The translations under genes were made by a program, and so were the position numbers. Positions 42,244 to 53,012 of a stretch of DNA of 64,000 nucleotides are shown piece after piece (positions within the stretch are counted from its first letter, which is position 1; each line of letters opens with the position of its first letter). The DNA is from Bradyrhizobium sp. KBS0727. GTDB taxonomy: Bacteria > Pseudomonadota > Alphaproteobacteria > Rhizobiales > Xanthobacteraceae. The notes beneath the pieces are model-generated. The model did not search any database. It saw nothing but the letters and a program-made list of their open reading frames with translations, and had not been told where the DNA came from. Location of the stretch: contig NZ_CP042176.1 of assembly GCF_005937885.2 (NCBI RefSeq), positions 3,715,501-3,779,500 on the forward strand, in the 5' to 3' direction.

Positions 42244-42355
42244 GCGCAGGGAAGGCCGGGTGTTCTCCGCTGAACCTGTATGCTCGTGTGCAGCTTTGTT
42301 TTGCACAATCGCACGCGAGACCGCGGGTGCAGCGCGCGCCCGGTCTTCCCTGCGC
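42244..42355. repeat. Imperfect palindromic element (GCGCAGGGAAG family)
   Basis: Ends GCGCAGGGAAGGCCGGG and its near complement (CCCGGTCTTCCCTGCGC) border a 112-base unit. Immediately after it, GCCCTCTG and CAGAGGGC (42354-42373) form a perfect 8-bp hairpin with a TTTT loop. Confidence 0.6.
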
Positions 42356-42434
42356 CCTCTGTTTTCAGAGGGCAGCGTTTCTGGTAAACCTCGGGCAGTT
42401 CATGCCGCGAGATCGCGAAACTGTATCTATCCAT

Positions 42435-42510
42435 CGTCATTCCGGGGCGATGCGAAGCATCGAACCCGGAATCTCGAGATTCCGGGTTCGCTTCGCGCCC
42501 CGGAATGACG
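42435..42510. repeat. Palindromic element (CGTCATTCCGGGG family), copy 1
   Basis: 76 bases, starting CGTCATTCCGGGG and ending in the complement; the centre CGGAATCTCGAGATTCCG is itself a perfect palindrome. A related copy lies at 45379-45460. Confidence 0.8.
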
Positions 42511-42660
42511 ACCTAGCCGGGTTGGGCGGCTTGTTAAGCTTTCCGTTTAACGCTGTCTCAATCCGCAATAATTATTGAGTATCTGGACGGCGCCGTTTTT
42601 CGTTAAGAGAACCGGGCGCTGATTTGGCGAATTTTCGACGATTTGGGGATATTCAACCGC

Positions 42661-44484
<1,824 letters not shown>

Positions 44485-44605
44485 TCGCATGGCCGTCCGG
44501 CTGTCACGCTGGCCCTTCAAAAAGCTGCTAGGATGACTTAGCTGCCGTGAGGGCGTCCCGCGCCCTGATGTGGCGATAATGGCCGTCCGACTATCTGGAA
44601 CCGCA

Positions 44606-45373
44606 ATGAACCGCGAAGAACTGCCCCTGAACGCTCCCCCCGAAGACATCCTGCCCGATCACCCGCGGGGGCTAATGGCCCGGTTCCGCAACTATTTCCT
44701 GACCGGGCTGATCGTCGCCGGGCCCATCGCCATTACGTTTTACCTGACCTGGTGGTTCGTGAACTGGGTCGACAACCTGGTCCGCCCCTTCGTACCCACG
44801 GCCTACCGGCCGGAAACCTACCTGCCGTTCGGCCTGCCGGGTTCCGGCCTGATCGTCGCCGTGATCGCGCTGACGCTGCTGGGCTTCCTCACGGCCAACC
44901 TGATTGGACGCACGCTGGTCGATCTCGGCGAACGGCTGCTGGGGCGGATGCCGGTGGTGCGGGCGATCTATCGCGGCCTGAAGCAGGTGTTCGAGACGCT
45001 GTTCTCGGGTTCGGGATCGAGCTTTCGTCGCGTCGGCCTGGTCGAATTCCCGTCGCCGGGGATGTGGTCGATCGTGCTGATCTCGCAGCCGCCAAGCGTC
45101 GAGATCGCCAACAAGCTGCCCGGCGGCGAGGAACAGATATCGGTGTTCCTGCCCTGCGCGCCGAACCCGACCACGGGATTCTTTTTCTACGTTCCAAGAA
45201 GCAAGATCATCGAAGTCGACATGAGCGCCGAAGATGCCGCGACCCTGATCATGTCGGCCGGCGTGGTGCAGCCCGGCTCCGATCAGCAGAAGAAAGTGGC
45301 GGCGCTGGCCGGCATGGCGAACGCCGCGCGCGTGGCGAACTCGGCCTCGCTGCAGCCTGCGAAGGTGGAGTAG
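44606..45373 (+). CDS. DUF502 membrane protein
   Basis: 255 residues from the chosen ATG; in-frame starts at 44570 and 44579 would add 9-12 residues. Two transmembrane helices (about 30-53: FLTGLIVAGPIAITFYLTWW; and 82-103) are followed by a cytoplasmic domain with RMPVVRAIYRGLKQVFETLF and FPSPGMWSIVLIS, the DUF502 signature. The function of the family is not established. It lies between glmS and recG. Confidence 0.85.
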   Translation: MNREELPLNAPPEDILPDHPRGLMARFRNYFLTGLIVAGPIAITFYLTWWFVNWVDNLVRPFVPTAYRPETYLPFGLPGSGLIVAVIALTLLGFLTANLIGRTLVDLGERLLGRMPVVRAIYRGLKQVFETLFSGSGSSFRRVGLVEFPSPGMWSIVLISQPPSVEIANKLPGGEEQISVFLPCAPNPTTGFFFYVPRSKIIEVDMSAEDAATLIMSAGVVQPGSDQQKKVAALAGMANAARVANSASLQPAKVE

Positions 45374-45378
45374 TCTCA

Positions 45379-45460
45379 CTGTCATTCCGGGATGCGCGAA
45401 GCGCAGACCCGGAATCTCGAGATTCCGGGTTCGCATCTTCGATGCGCCCCGGAATGACAG
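45379..45460. repeat. Palindromic element (CATTCCGGG family), copy 2
   Basis: 82 bases with complementary ends CTGTCATTCCGGG and the reverse, and the same CGGAATCTCGAGATTCCG core as copy 1. It sits in the 95-base gap between convergent genes (DUF502 and recG) and can form a long hairpin that could end both transcripts. Confidence 0.8.
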
Positions 45461-45468
45461 CGAGAAAA

Positions 45469-47577
45469 TCACCCAGCCCCAATCAACGGCACAGCCTCGT
45501 CGCGCTCGTACAGATACAGCAGACAGCGCAGCGCTTCGCCTCGCTCGCCGCGGAGCTTCGGATCGTCCTTGAGTATCCGCAGCGCCTCGTCGCGCGCCTG
45601 CGTGACGAGCTGGCCGTGGACCTCCGACCGCGCGATGCGATAGCCGGGCAGGCCGCTCTGGCGGATGCCGAGCACGTCGCCTTCGCCGCGCAGCTTCAGG
45701 TCCTCCTCGGCGATCCGAAAGCCGTCGGTGGTCTCGCGGATCACTTTCAGACGAGCGGTGGACATCTCGCCGAGCGGCTCCTTGTAGAGCAAGAGGCAGG
45801 TCGAGGCTTCGGAACCGCGGCCGATCCGGCCACGCAACTGGTGCAATTGCGCCAGCCCGAACCGTTCGGCGTTCTCGATCACCATGATCGAGGCGGCGGG
45901 CACGTCGACGCCGACCTCGACCACGGTGGTTGCGACCAGAAGGCCGATCTCGTGCGCGGCGAACTGCGCCATCACGCGGTCCTTGTCGGTGCCCTTCATC
46001 TGGCCATGCACCAACCCAACACGGTCGCCGAACCGTTCGCGCAGGCGTTCAAAGCGCTCGGTGGCATTGGTGAGATGCTCGGTGCCCTCGGCCTCGGATT
46101 CCTCGACCAGCGGGCAGATCCAGTAGACGAGCTTGCCGGCCTTCAGCGCGCGGCCGACGCCGTCGACGACTTCCTCGAGCCGGCTGTTCGGAACCGTGCG
46201 GGTGTCGATCGGCTGGCGGCCGGTCGGCTTCTCGCGCAGTTCGGAGACGTCCATGTCGCCAAAATATGTCAGCACCAGCGTGCGAGGGATCGGCGTCGCG
46301 CTGAGCACGAGAACGTCGACCGCTTCGCCCTTGTTGGTGAGCGCGAGGCGCTCGCGGACGCCGAAACGGTGCTGCTCGTCGACCACCGCCAGCGCCAACG
46401 CCTTGAACACCACATCGTCCTGGATCAGCGCATGGGTGCCGACCAGAAAATCAATCTCGCCGCCCTCCAGCCGCTCCAGAATCTCGCGGCGCTCCTTGCC
46501 CTTTTCGCGGCCGGTCAGGATGGCGACCCTGAGCCCCGCGCGCTCGGCGAGCGGCGTGATGGTCTTGATGTGCTGGCGCGCCAAAATTTCGGTCGGCGCC
46601 ATCAGCGCCGCCTGCTTGCCGGCTTCGATGACGGCGGCGGCGGCCAAGAGTGCCACCACCGTCTTGCCCGATCCGACGTCGCCCTGCAGCAGCCGCAGCA
46701 TCCGTACCGGCTGGCGCAGATCCTCGGTGATGGCGGCCACCGCATCGCGTTGCGACGTCGTCAGTGCGTAGGGCAGTGCGTCGATGATCCTGCTGCGCAG
46801 ATGGCCGTCGCCGGCGTGACGGTCGCCGGCCGGCCGCCGCAACTGGGCGCGGACCAGTGCCAGCGCCAGTTGGCCAGCGAGCAGTTCGTCAAAGGCCAGT
46901 CGCGACCAGAACGGGCCGTCGGGCAGGATATCTGTCAATTCGACCGGGACGTGGACGCGGTTCAGCGCTTCCCGGATCGGCGGAAACTTGCAGCGGCGCA
47001 GCACGTCCGGGCTGATCCATTCCGGCAGTTCGGGCAGCTTGGTCAGCGCCTGCGCGATCGCCCGCCGCAGCGAACCGAGCGCCAGGCCCTCGGTCAGGGG
47101 ATAGACCGGATCGATGCCCGTGAGTTTGGCAAAGCCGGCCTCGTCGATGACGCGGTCGGGATGCACGATCTGCGGGATGCCGTCGTACATCTGCAGCGTG
47201 CCGGAAACGTAGCGCTTCTCGCCGACCGGCAACAGCTTCTCGACATAGCCCGGCTTGGCGCGGAAAAACGTCAGCACCACGTCGCCGGTGTCGTCGCTGG
47301 CATAGACCAGGAAGGGGGCGCGTGCATTGCGCGGCGGAGGCGGGCGATGCCGATCGACGGTGACCTCCAGCGTCACCACGGTTCCCTGCACGGCGTCGCG
47401 AATCTTCGGCCGGGCCCGGCGGTCGATCACGCTGGCCGGCAGATGCAGCAGCAAATCGACCAGCCGCGGGGTCTCGGTGCGGCTCAGCAGATAACGCAGC
47501 AACTTGTCCTGTTTCGGCCCGACGCCGGCCAGGGTCGTGACCGGCGCAAACAAGGGATTGAGCAGACTGGGGCGCAT
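45469..47577 (-). CDS. recG: ATP-dependent DNA helicase RecG
   Basis: 702 residues from the ATG at 47577 (MRPSLLNPLFAPVTTLAGVG). An N-terminal wedge/OB-fold domain (about 60-250) is followed by superfamily-2 helicase domains: GDVGSGKT (Walker A), TEILARQH, DEQHRFGVRER (DExH), SATPIPRT and QLHQLRGRIGRG. RecG reverses stalled forks and branch-migrates Holliday junctions. The longer frame to 47937 is a shadow of the next region. Confidence 0.96.
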   Translation of the reverse strand: MRPSLLNPLFAPVTTLAGVGPKQDKLLRYLLSRTETPRLVDLLLHLPASVIDRRARPKIRDAVQGTVVTLEVTVDRHRPPPPRNARAPFLVYASDDTGDVVLTFFRAKPGYVEKLLPVGEKRYVSGTLQMYDGIPQIVHPDRVIDEAGFAKLTGIDPVYPLTEGLALGSLRRAIAQALTKLPELPEWISPDVLRRCKFPPIREALNRVHVPVELTDILPDGPFWSRLAFDELLAGQLALALVRAQLRRPAGDRHAGDGHLRSRIIDALPYALTTSQRDAVAAITEDLRQPVRMLRLLQGDVGSGKTVVALLAAAAVIEAGKQAALMAPTEILARQHIKTITPLAERAGLRVAILTGREKGKERREILERLEGGEIDFLVGTHALIQDDVVFKALALAVVDEQHRFGVRERLALTNKGEAVDVLVLSATPIPRTLVLTYFGDMDVSELREKPTGRQPIDTRTVPNSRLEEVVDGVGRALKAGKLVYWICPLVEESEAEGTEHLTNATERFERLRERFGDRVGLVHGQMKGTDKDRVMAQFAAHEIGLLVATTVVEVGVDVPAASIMVIENAERFGLAQLHQLRGRIGRGSEASTCLLLYKEPLGEMSTARLKVIRETTDGFRIAEEDLKLRGEGDVLGIRQSGLPGYRIARSEVHGQLVTQARDEALRILKDDPKLRGERGEALRCLLYLYERDEAVPLIGAG

Positions 47578-47735
47578 ACATCCCTCTTCAAGAGGATGGA
47601 TTGCCGGGTCAAGCCCAGCAGTGACGATACCGGTGATAAATCGGGGAATAGTAGGGCTGACATCGTCGGTCCCGGTCGCTATATCAAGCCCGCCCGGCAC
47701 GTCCGGGCTTTTGGCGTTCGGATGGGATCTAAGAA

Positions 47736-48026
47736 ATGACGGGATCGACACGATCAAGCAGCGGCCTCGACGACCGCCGCAAGCGGCTGCTGTTTCGCTG
47801 CTGGCATCGCGGTACCCGCGAGATGGACCTGATCCTGGGCCGCTTTGCCGACATCGAGATCGCCGGCCTGACGGATGGCGAGCTGACACAATTGGAGCAC
47901 CTGATCGAGGCGCCCGATCCCGATCTCTATGCCGCACTGACCGGCGACAAGCCGCTGGTTCCGGAATATGCCAGTGCGCTGTTCGACCGCATCAAGGCGT
48001 TTCGCGCGGTGGACCACGACGCATGA
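47736..48026 (+). CDS. sdhE: Succinate dehydrogenase assembly factor SdhE
   Basis: 96 residues, all-helical, with the FAD-attachment motif in CWHRGTREMDLILGRF (RGTREMD, the conserved RGxxE). SdhE promotes covalent flavin attachment to SdhA. Its stop TGA overlaps the ATG of mfd, a coupling seen in related genomes. Confidence 0.92.
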   Translation: MTGSTRSSSGLDDRRKRLLFRCWHRGTREMDLILGRFADIEIAGLTDGELTQLEHLIEAPDPDLYAALTGDKPLVPEYASALFDRIKAFRAVDHDA

Positions 48027-51000
48027 AATCACCTGCCAAATCGCCCGCCGCGCTGCTCGTCCCCGGCCACGCGCTGACCTTTGCCAACGTTGCCGAGGGC
48101 GCCGAAGGGCTTGTCGTCGCCGATCTCGCGCGCGCGGTCGCGGCAAAACCAAAACCGTCGGCGGTCAGCCTCGCGGTGGTCTGCCGCGACGGTCCCCGTA
48201 TGCAGCAACTGGCCCGCGCGCTGGAATTCTTCGCGCCCGACCTGCCGGTGATGCAGTTTCCGGCCTGGGACTGCCAGCCCTATGACCGGGTGTCGCCGCA
48301 TGGCGGCATCCTGGCGCAGCGCCTCACCACGTTGGCGCGGCTGGCGCGCCTCAAGGGTAGCGACAAGCCGCTGATCGTGCTGACGACGGTCAATGCCGTC
48401 GTCCAGCGGGTGCCGGCCCGCGAGGTCGTCGCGGCGCAGGCGCTGTCGGTCGCCCCCGGCCATGTCGTGCCGATGGACTCGATCGTCGCATGGCTCGAGC
48501 ACAACGGCTACAACCGCTCCTCGACCGTGCGCGAACCTGGCGAATATGCCGTGCGCGGCGGTATCCTCGACCTGTTTCCGGCCGGGCTCGAACAGCCCGT
48601 GCGGTTCGACTTCTTCGGCGACAGCCTGGAATCGATCCGCACTTTCGATGCGGAAACCCAGCGCACGCTGCTCGACATGCGCGCGCTCGATCTGGTTCCG
48701 ATCTCGGAATTCCAGCTCGTCACCGAAACCATCCGCCGCTTTCGCATGGGCTATGTCGCAACGTTCGGCGCGCCGCAGCGCGACGATCTGCTCTACGAAG
48801 CCGTCAGCGAAGGCCGCCGCCACCCGGGCATGGAGCATTGGCTGCCGCTGTTCCAGGAACGGATGGATACGTTGTTCGACTATCTCGATGGCGCCGTCGT
48901 CGCGATCGAGCCGCAGGCCGAGGATGCCGCGCGCGAGCGGTTCAAGCAGATCGCGGACTATTATGAGGCCCGGCGCGAGGCGCTGGACCATCCCGGCGGC
49001 GGCGCGATCTACAAGCCGTTGCCGCCCGACCGGCTCTACCTGACCGACGCGGAATGGACGACGCGGCTGGGCGAGGCCGCACTGGCGCGGCTGACGCCGT
49101 TTGCGGTGCCCGACGACGGCGCCGATGTGATCGACGCCGGGGCGCGCGCCGGCCGCAGCTTTGCGCCGGAGCGGGCGGATACGGCGGTCAACGTGTTCGA
49201 AGCTGTCGTGGCGCATGTGCAGGCGTTGCAGGCGCAGCGCAAGAAGGTGGTGATCGCGCTGTGGAGCGAAGGCTCGCGCGATCGCATGGGCAGCATGCTG
49301 CGGGACCACAAGCTGCTCAACCTCACCAGCGTCAACGCCTGGCGCACGGTGCAGGCAACTCCGCGCAACGAGGCCATGCTGGCCGTGGTCGGCATGGAAA
49401 GCGGCTTTGAGACCGACGACGTCGCCGTCATTAGCGAACAGGATATTCTCGGCGACCGCCTGGTGCGGCCGCGCAAATCCAGCCGCAAGCTCGACAACTT
49501 CATTTCCGAGGTGACGAGTCTCGCGACCGGTGACCTCGTGGTGCATGTCGAGCATGGTATCGGGCGCTTTGTCGGCTTGCAGACCATCGAGGTCGGCGGC
49601 GCGCCGCATGACTGCCTCGAGCTGCATTACGCCTCCGAAACCAAGCTGTTCCTGCCGGTCGAAAACATCGAACTGCTGTCGCGCTACGGCTCCGACCACG
49701 CCAATGTCGAACTCGACCGGCTGGGCGGCGGCGGTTGGCAGGCGCGCAAGGCCAAGCTGAAGAACCGCATCCGCGAGATCGCCGGCGAACTGATCAAGAT
49801 CGCGGCCGAACGGCATCTGCACGAAGCGCCGAAAATGCCGGTGCAGCCGCATGTCTATGACGAATTCTGCGCGCGCTTCCCCTATGAAGAAACCGAGGAC
49901 CAGCTCGGCGCGATCACCTCGACGCTGAAGGACCTCGAAAGCGGCCGGCCGATGGACCGCCTGATCTGCGGCGACGTCGGCTTCGGCAAGACCGAGGTGG
50001 CGCTGCGCGCGGCGTTTGCGGTCGCGCTCGACGGCAAGCAGGTCGCCGTAGTGGTGCCGACCACGCTCTTGGCGCGGCAGCACAGCAAGAATTTTGCCGA
50101 GCGCTTCCGCGGCTTTCCGGTCAATGTCGCGCAGGCTTCCCGCCTGATCCCGCCCAAGGAGCTGACGCTGGTCAAGAAGGGGCTGACCGATGGCAATGTC
50201 GACATCGTCGTCGGCACCCATGCGCTGCTCGGCAAGGCGATCAAGTTCAGGGATCTGGGCCTGCTGATCGTCGACGAGGAACAGCACTTCGGTGTCAGCC
50301 ACAAGGAGCGGCTGAAGCAGTTGCGTGCGCAGGTCCACGTGCTGACGCTGAGCGCCACGCCGATTCCACGCACACTGCAACTGGCGCTGACCGGCGTGCG
50401 CGATCTCTCGATCATTGCTTCGCCGCCGGTCGACCGGCTCGCGGTGCGCACCTTCGTGGCGCCGCATGATCCCTTGATGATACGCGAGGCGCTGTTGCGC
50501 GAACGCTATCGCGGCGGCCAGGCGTTCTATGTGGTGCCGAGGATCGAGGATCTCGCCAGCGTCAAGGATTTCCTCGACAAGAACGTGCCGGAAATGAAGG
50601 TCGCGGTCGCCCACGGCCAGATGCCGCCGACCGTGATCGAGGACATCATGTCGGCGTTCTACGACGGCAAATACGACATCCTGCTGTCGACCACGATCAT
50701 CGAATCCGGGCTCGATATCCCGACCGCCAATACGCTGATCGTGCACCGCGCCGATATGTTCGGGCTGGCGCAGCTCTACCAGTTGCGCGGCCGGGTCGGG
50801 CGCTCGAAGCTACGGGCCTATGCGCTGTTCACGCTGCCGGCGCAGCAGAAGATCACCGCACAGGCCGAACGGCGGCTCAAAGTGCTGCAGTCGCTGGAAA
50901 CGTTGGGCGCGGGCTTCCAACTTGCGTCGCACGACCTCGATATCCGCGGCGCCGGCAATTTGTTGGGCGAGGAACAGTCCGGCCACATCAAGGAGGTCGG

Positions 51001-51541
51001 CTTCGAGCTCTATCAATCGATGCTGGAGGAGGCGATCCTCAACCTCAAGGCCGGCGTGGCCGAGCCTGCCGCCGACCGCTGGTCGCCGCAGATCACCATC
51101 GGCATGCCAGTGCTGATCCCCGAGGAGTATGTCGCCGACCTCGCGGTACGGCTGTCGCTGTACCGTCGGCTCGCCGATCTCGAGACCGACGACGAGATCG
51201 ACAATTTCGCCGCCGAAATGCGCGACCGGTTCGGCGTGTTGCCGGACGAGGTGCGCTATCTGTTCAAGGTCGCCGCGATCAAGGCCTATTGCCGCAGGGC
51301 CAATGTCGAGAAGGTCGATGCCGGGCCGAAGGGCGCCGTCATCACCTTCCGTGACAACAAGTTCGCCCAGCCGGACAGATTGGTGTTCTTCATCCGCCAG
51401 CATGGCCAGGCCGCGAAAGTACGCCCGGACATGAAGGTGGTCTTCCTGCAGGTGTGGAAGACCCCGGAAGAGCGCCTGATGGGCACCACCGAGATTTTGC
51501 GCCAGCTCGCCAATCTCGCGGAGAACAAGAAGGCGGCGTAG
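48023..51541 (+). CDS. mfd: Transcription-repair coupling factor Mfd
   Basis: 1172 residues from the ATG overlapping the sdhE stop. Present are a UvrB-like N-terminal module, the RNA-polymerase interaction domain (starting GDLVVHVEHGIGRFVGLQ), helicase motifs GDVGFGKTEVALRAAFA, DEEQHFGV, SATPIPRTLQLAL and QLYQLRGRVGRSK, and the C-terminal TRCF domain. Mfd removes stalled polymerase and recruits UvrA. The much longer upstream frame is a shadow. Confidence 0.97.
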   Translation: MKSPAKSPAALLVPGHALTFANVAEGAEGLVVADLARAVAAKPKPSAVSLAVVCRDGPRMQQLARALEFFAPDLPVMQFPAWDCQPYDRVSPHGGILAQRLTTLARLARLKGSDKPLIVLTTVNAVVQRVPAREVVAAQALSVAPGHVVPMDSIVAWLEHNGYNRSSTVREPGEYAVRGGILDLFPAGLEQPVRFDFFGDSLESIRTFDAETQRTLLDMRALDLVPISEFQLVTETIRRFRMGYVATFGAPQRDDLLYEAVSEGRRHPGMEHWLPLFQERMDTLFDYLDGAVVAIEPQAEDAARERFKQIADYYEARREALDHPGGGAIYKPLPPDRLYLTDAEWTTRLGEAALARLTPFAVPDDGADVIDAGARAGRSFAPERADTAVNVFEAVVAHVQALQAQRKKVVIALWSEGSRDRMGSMLRDHKLLNLTSVNAWRTVQATPRNEAMLAVVGMESGFETDDVAVISEQDILGDRLVRPRKSSRKLDNFISEVTSLATGDLVVHVEHGIGRFVGLQTIEVGGAPHDCLELHYASETKLFLPVENIELLSRYGSDHANVELDRLGGGGWQARKAKLKNRIREIAGELIKIAAERHLHEAPKMPVQPHVYDEFCARFPYEETEDQLGAITSTLKDLESGRPMDRLICGDVGFGKTEVALRAAFAVALDGKQVAVVVPTTLLARQHSKNFAERFRGFPVNVAQASRLIPPKELTLVKKGLTDGNVDIVVGTHALLGKAIKFRDLGLLIVDEEQHFGVSHKERLKQLRAQVHVLTLSATPIPRTLQLALTGVRDLSIIASPPVDRLAVRTFVAPHDPLMIREALLRERYRGGQAFYVVPRIEDLASVKDFLDKNVPEMKVAVAHGQMPPTVIEDIMSAFYDGKYDILLSTTIIESGLDIPTANTLIVHRADMFGLAQLYQLRGRVGRSKLRAYALFTLPAQQKITAQAERRLKVLQSLETLGAGFQLASHDLDIRGAGNLLGEEQSGHIKEVGFELYQSMLEEAILNLKAGVAEPAADRWSPQITIGMPVLIPEEYVADLAVRLSLYRRLADLETDDEIDNFAAEMRDRFGVLPDEVRYLFKVAAIKAYCRRANVEKVDAGPKGAVITFRDNKFAQPDRLVFFIRQHGQAAKVRPDMKVVFLQVWKTPEERLMGTTEILRQLANLAENKKAA

Positions 51542-51557
51542 GCGCACGACCCATTCT

Positions 51558-51642
51558 CGTCATTGCGAGCGAAGCGAAGCAATCCATGCTAGCGACAAGA
51601 CAAGTATGGATTGCTTCGGTCGCTTCGCTCCTCGCAATGATG
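51558..51642. repeat. Palindromic element (CGTCATTGCGAGCG family)
   Basis: 85 bases with ends CGTCATTGCGAGCGAAGCGA and a near complement (TCGCTTCGCTCCTCGCAATG). It lies between convergent mfd and the GGDEF-like gene and can form a hairpin. Confidence 0.8.
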
Positions 51643-51702
51643 AAAAACGCGAAGCGGCCGCCGACGTTGCCATCGACGGCCGTTCTCACGTGGCGCAGCC
51701 GC

Positions 51703-52929
51703 TTACGACGCGGCGCGCTGCGCTTCTTCGTCAAGCCGTGACAACAGTGACTTCGCCGAATCCTTCGGCATCAAGGTCGCGACCGTCACGTCGGGTTCCG
51801 ATCGCGTGTCGCGCGGGCCGTGGCTGGTGTGGCGCATCACGCTCGACAGCCGCCGGGCGATGGCGTGCGCGGTCTTCAGGTCGGTCTCGGCAAAGGCGAC
51901 GACGACCGATCCGTCTTCCCCCACGACGCCAAAGTCCATCTGCCGCATCAGGCGGCTGATGATCCGCGCGCCGTCGATCTGGGCGCGGGGATGCGCGGGA
52001 TCGAAGGCAAAGCGAGCCACGGATAATCCGCCGCCGCGTTCCTGGGTCTGATAGACGGCGCTGGCGAAATCGCGGTCGAAAGCTGGTGATGTCAAAAGGC
52101 CGGTCTGGGCGTCGATGAGACCGTCGGCGTCGATCGACTTCAGCGTCCGGCTCAAACTGGCTTCGAAGGCGTGCTGGCGGATCAGCGGCAACACGGCCGC
52201 CGCCACCTGGGCGGCATCACCGGAGATGATTTCGAGGTTTGGCAGATCATAGGCTGGCGCCGGGTCGCCTGATGTCACCGCCACCGGCAGATGCCGGAAG
52301 CGGGCGTCCTCGGTCAACACGGTGAGAAAGGCGTCGACGACGCGCGCGCTAAAACCTTCGCCGAGCACGATGCCGTCGATGTCTCTGGTGTTGAGATGGT
52401 TCGCCGCGGCCTCGATCGAGAGCGCACCGACGACGCCGACGCGTTCGCCGAGCGTGACGGATAGCGCGGGATAGGCGCCGCCGCGACCGATCAACAGCAC
52501 GGTCGCCTCGCGCGCCAAATCGATATCTGACAATGCGATCGGCGCCGCTGGAACCTGCCGGCGCATCACGGTTGCGTGCAATGAGCGGATCCGAAGCGCT
52601 GCGCGCAAACGCGCGATCAGGCGATCGGAGTGCCCCTGGATCTGAAAGAACGGAATGGCGTTGTCGGGAAGCGCGATCTGCGGATCGATCGCGATCAGCG
52701 GCAGATAGGGCTGCCGCCCGGCCACGCGCCGCGCCAGCGCCGCCAGACCCGCTTCATCGGTTTCAGACGACGCGGCCACGATGGCGGCCGGCTGTACCTG
52801 GTCGACCGCGCGGGCGGCCTCCGCCCAATCGGCCTCGATGACCGGAAACAGCCTGGCAACGTCAAGTGCGTCGGCAAAGGACGGCCGCTTTGCGGTCGAT
52901 ACGAGGAGGATCGGGCCTTGCTGGGACAT
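51703..52929 (-). CDS. Degenerate GGDEF-domain protein
   Basis: 408 residues with two weak receiver-like regions (about 1-110 and 140-255) and a C-terminal GGDEF-type domain beginning DAQTGLLTSPAFDRDFASAV. The GG(D/E)EF site has become VGEDGSVVV, so diguanylate cyclase activity is unlikely. The receiver-like parts also lack clear acidic and Lys motifs. It may act as a scaffold or c-di-GMP reader. It is a single gene convergent with mfd. Confidence 0.75.
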   Translation of the reverse strand: MSQQGPILLVSTAKRPSFADALDVARLFPVIEADWAEAARAVDQVQPAAIVAASSETDEAGLAALARRVAGRQPYLPLIAIDPQIALPDNAIPFFQIQGHSDRLIARLRAALRIRSLHATVMRRQVPAAPIALSDIDLAREATVLLIGRGGAYPALSVTLGERVGVVGALSIEAAANHLNTRDIDGIVLGEGFSARVVDAFLTVLTEDARFRHLPVAVTSGDPAPAYDLPNLEIISGDAAQVAAAVLPLIRQHAFEASLSRTLKSIDADGLIDAQTGLLTSPAFDRDFASAVYQTQERGGGLSVARFAFDPAHPRAQIDGARIISRLMRQMDFGVVGEDGSVVVAFAETDLKTAHAIARRLSSVMRHTSHGPRDTRSEPDVTVATLMPKDSAKSLLSRLDEEAQRAAS

Positions 52930-53012
52930 TCTGACAACTCGGATGACGCAGGAACGCGCAATCCTAGTTTGCCGGGCTTAATGGCGCGTCAACACGTGCC
53001 CTTCGGCGGTCC

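Noticed and set aside
44752..47739. 995-codon plus-strand ORF opposite recG and overlapping DUF502
   Set aside because: Antisense to recG, no recognisable domain, high Arg/Gln content.
48029..50746. 905-codon minus-strand ORF opposite mfd
   Set aside because: Antisense shadow of mfd, with low-complexity Arg/His/Asp composition and no motif.
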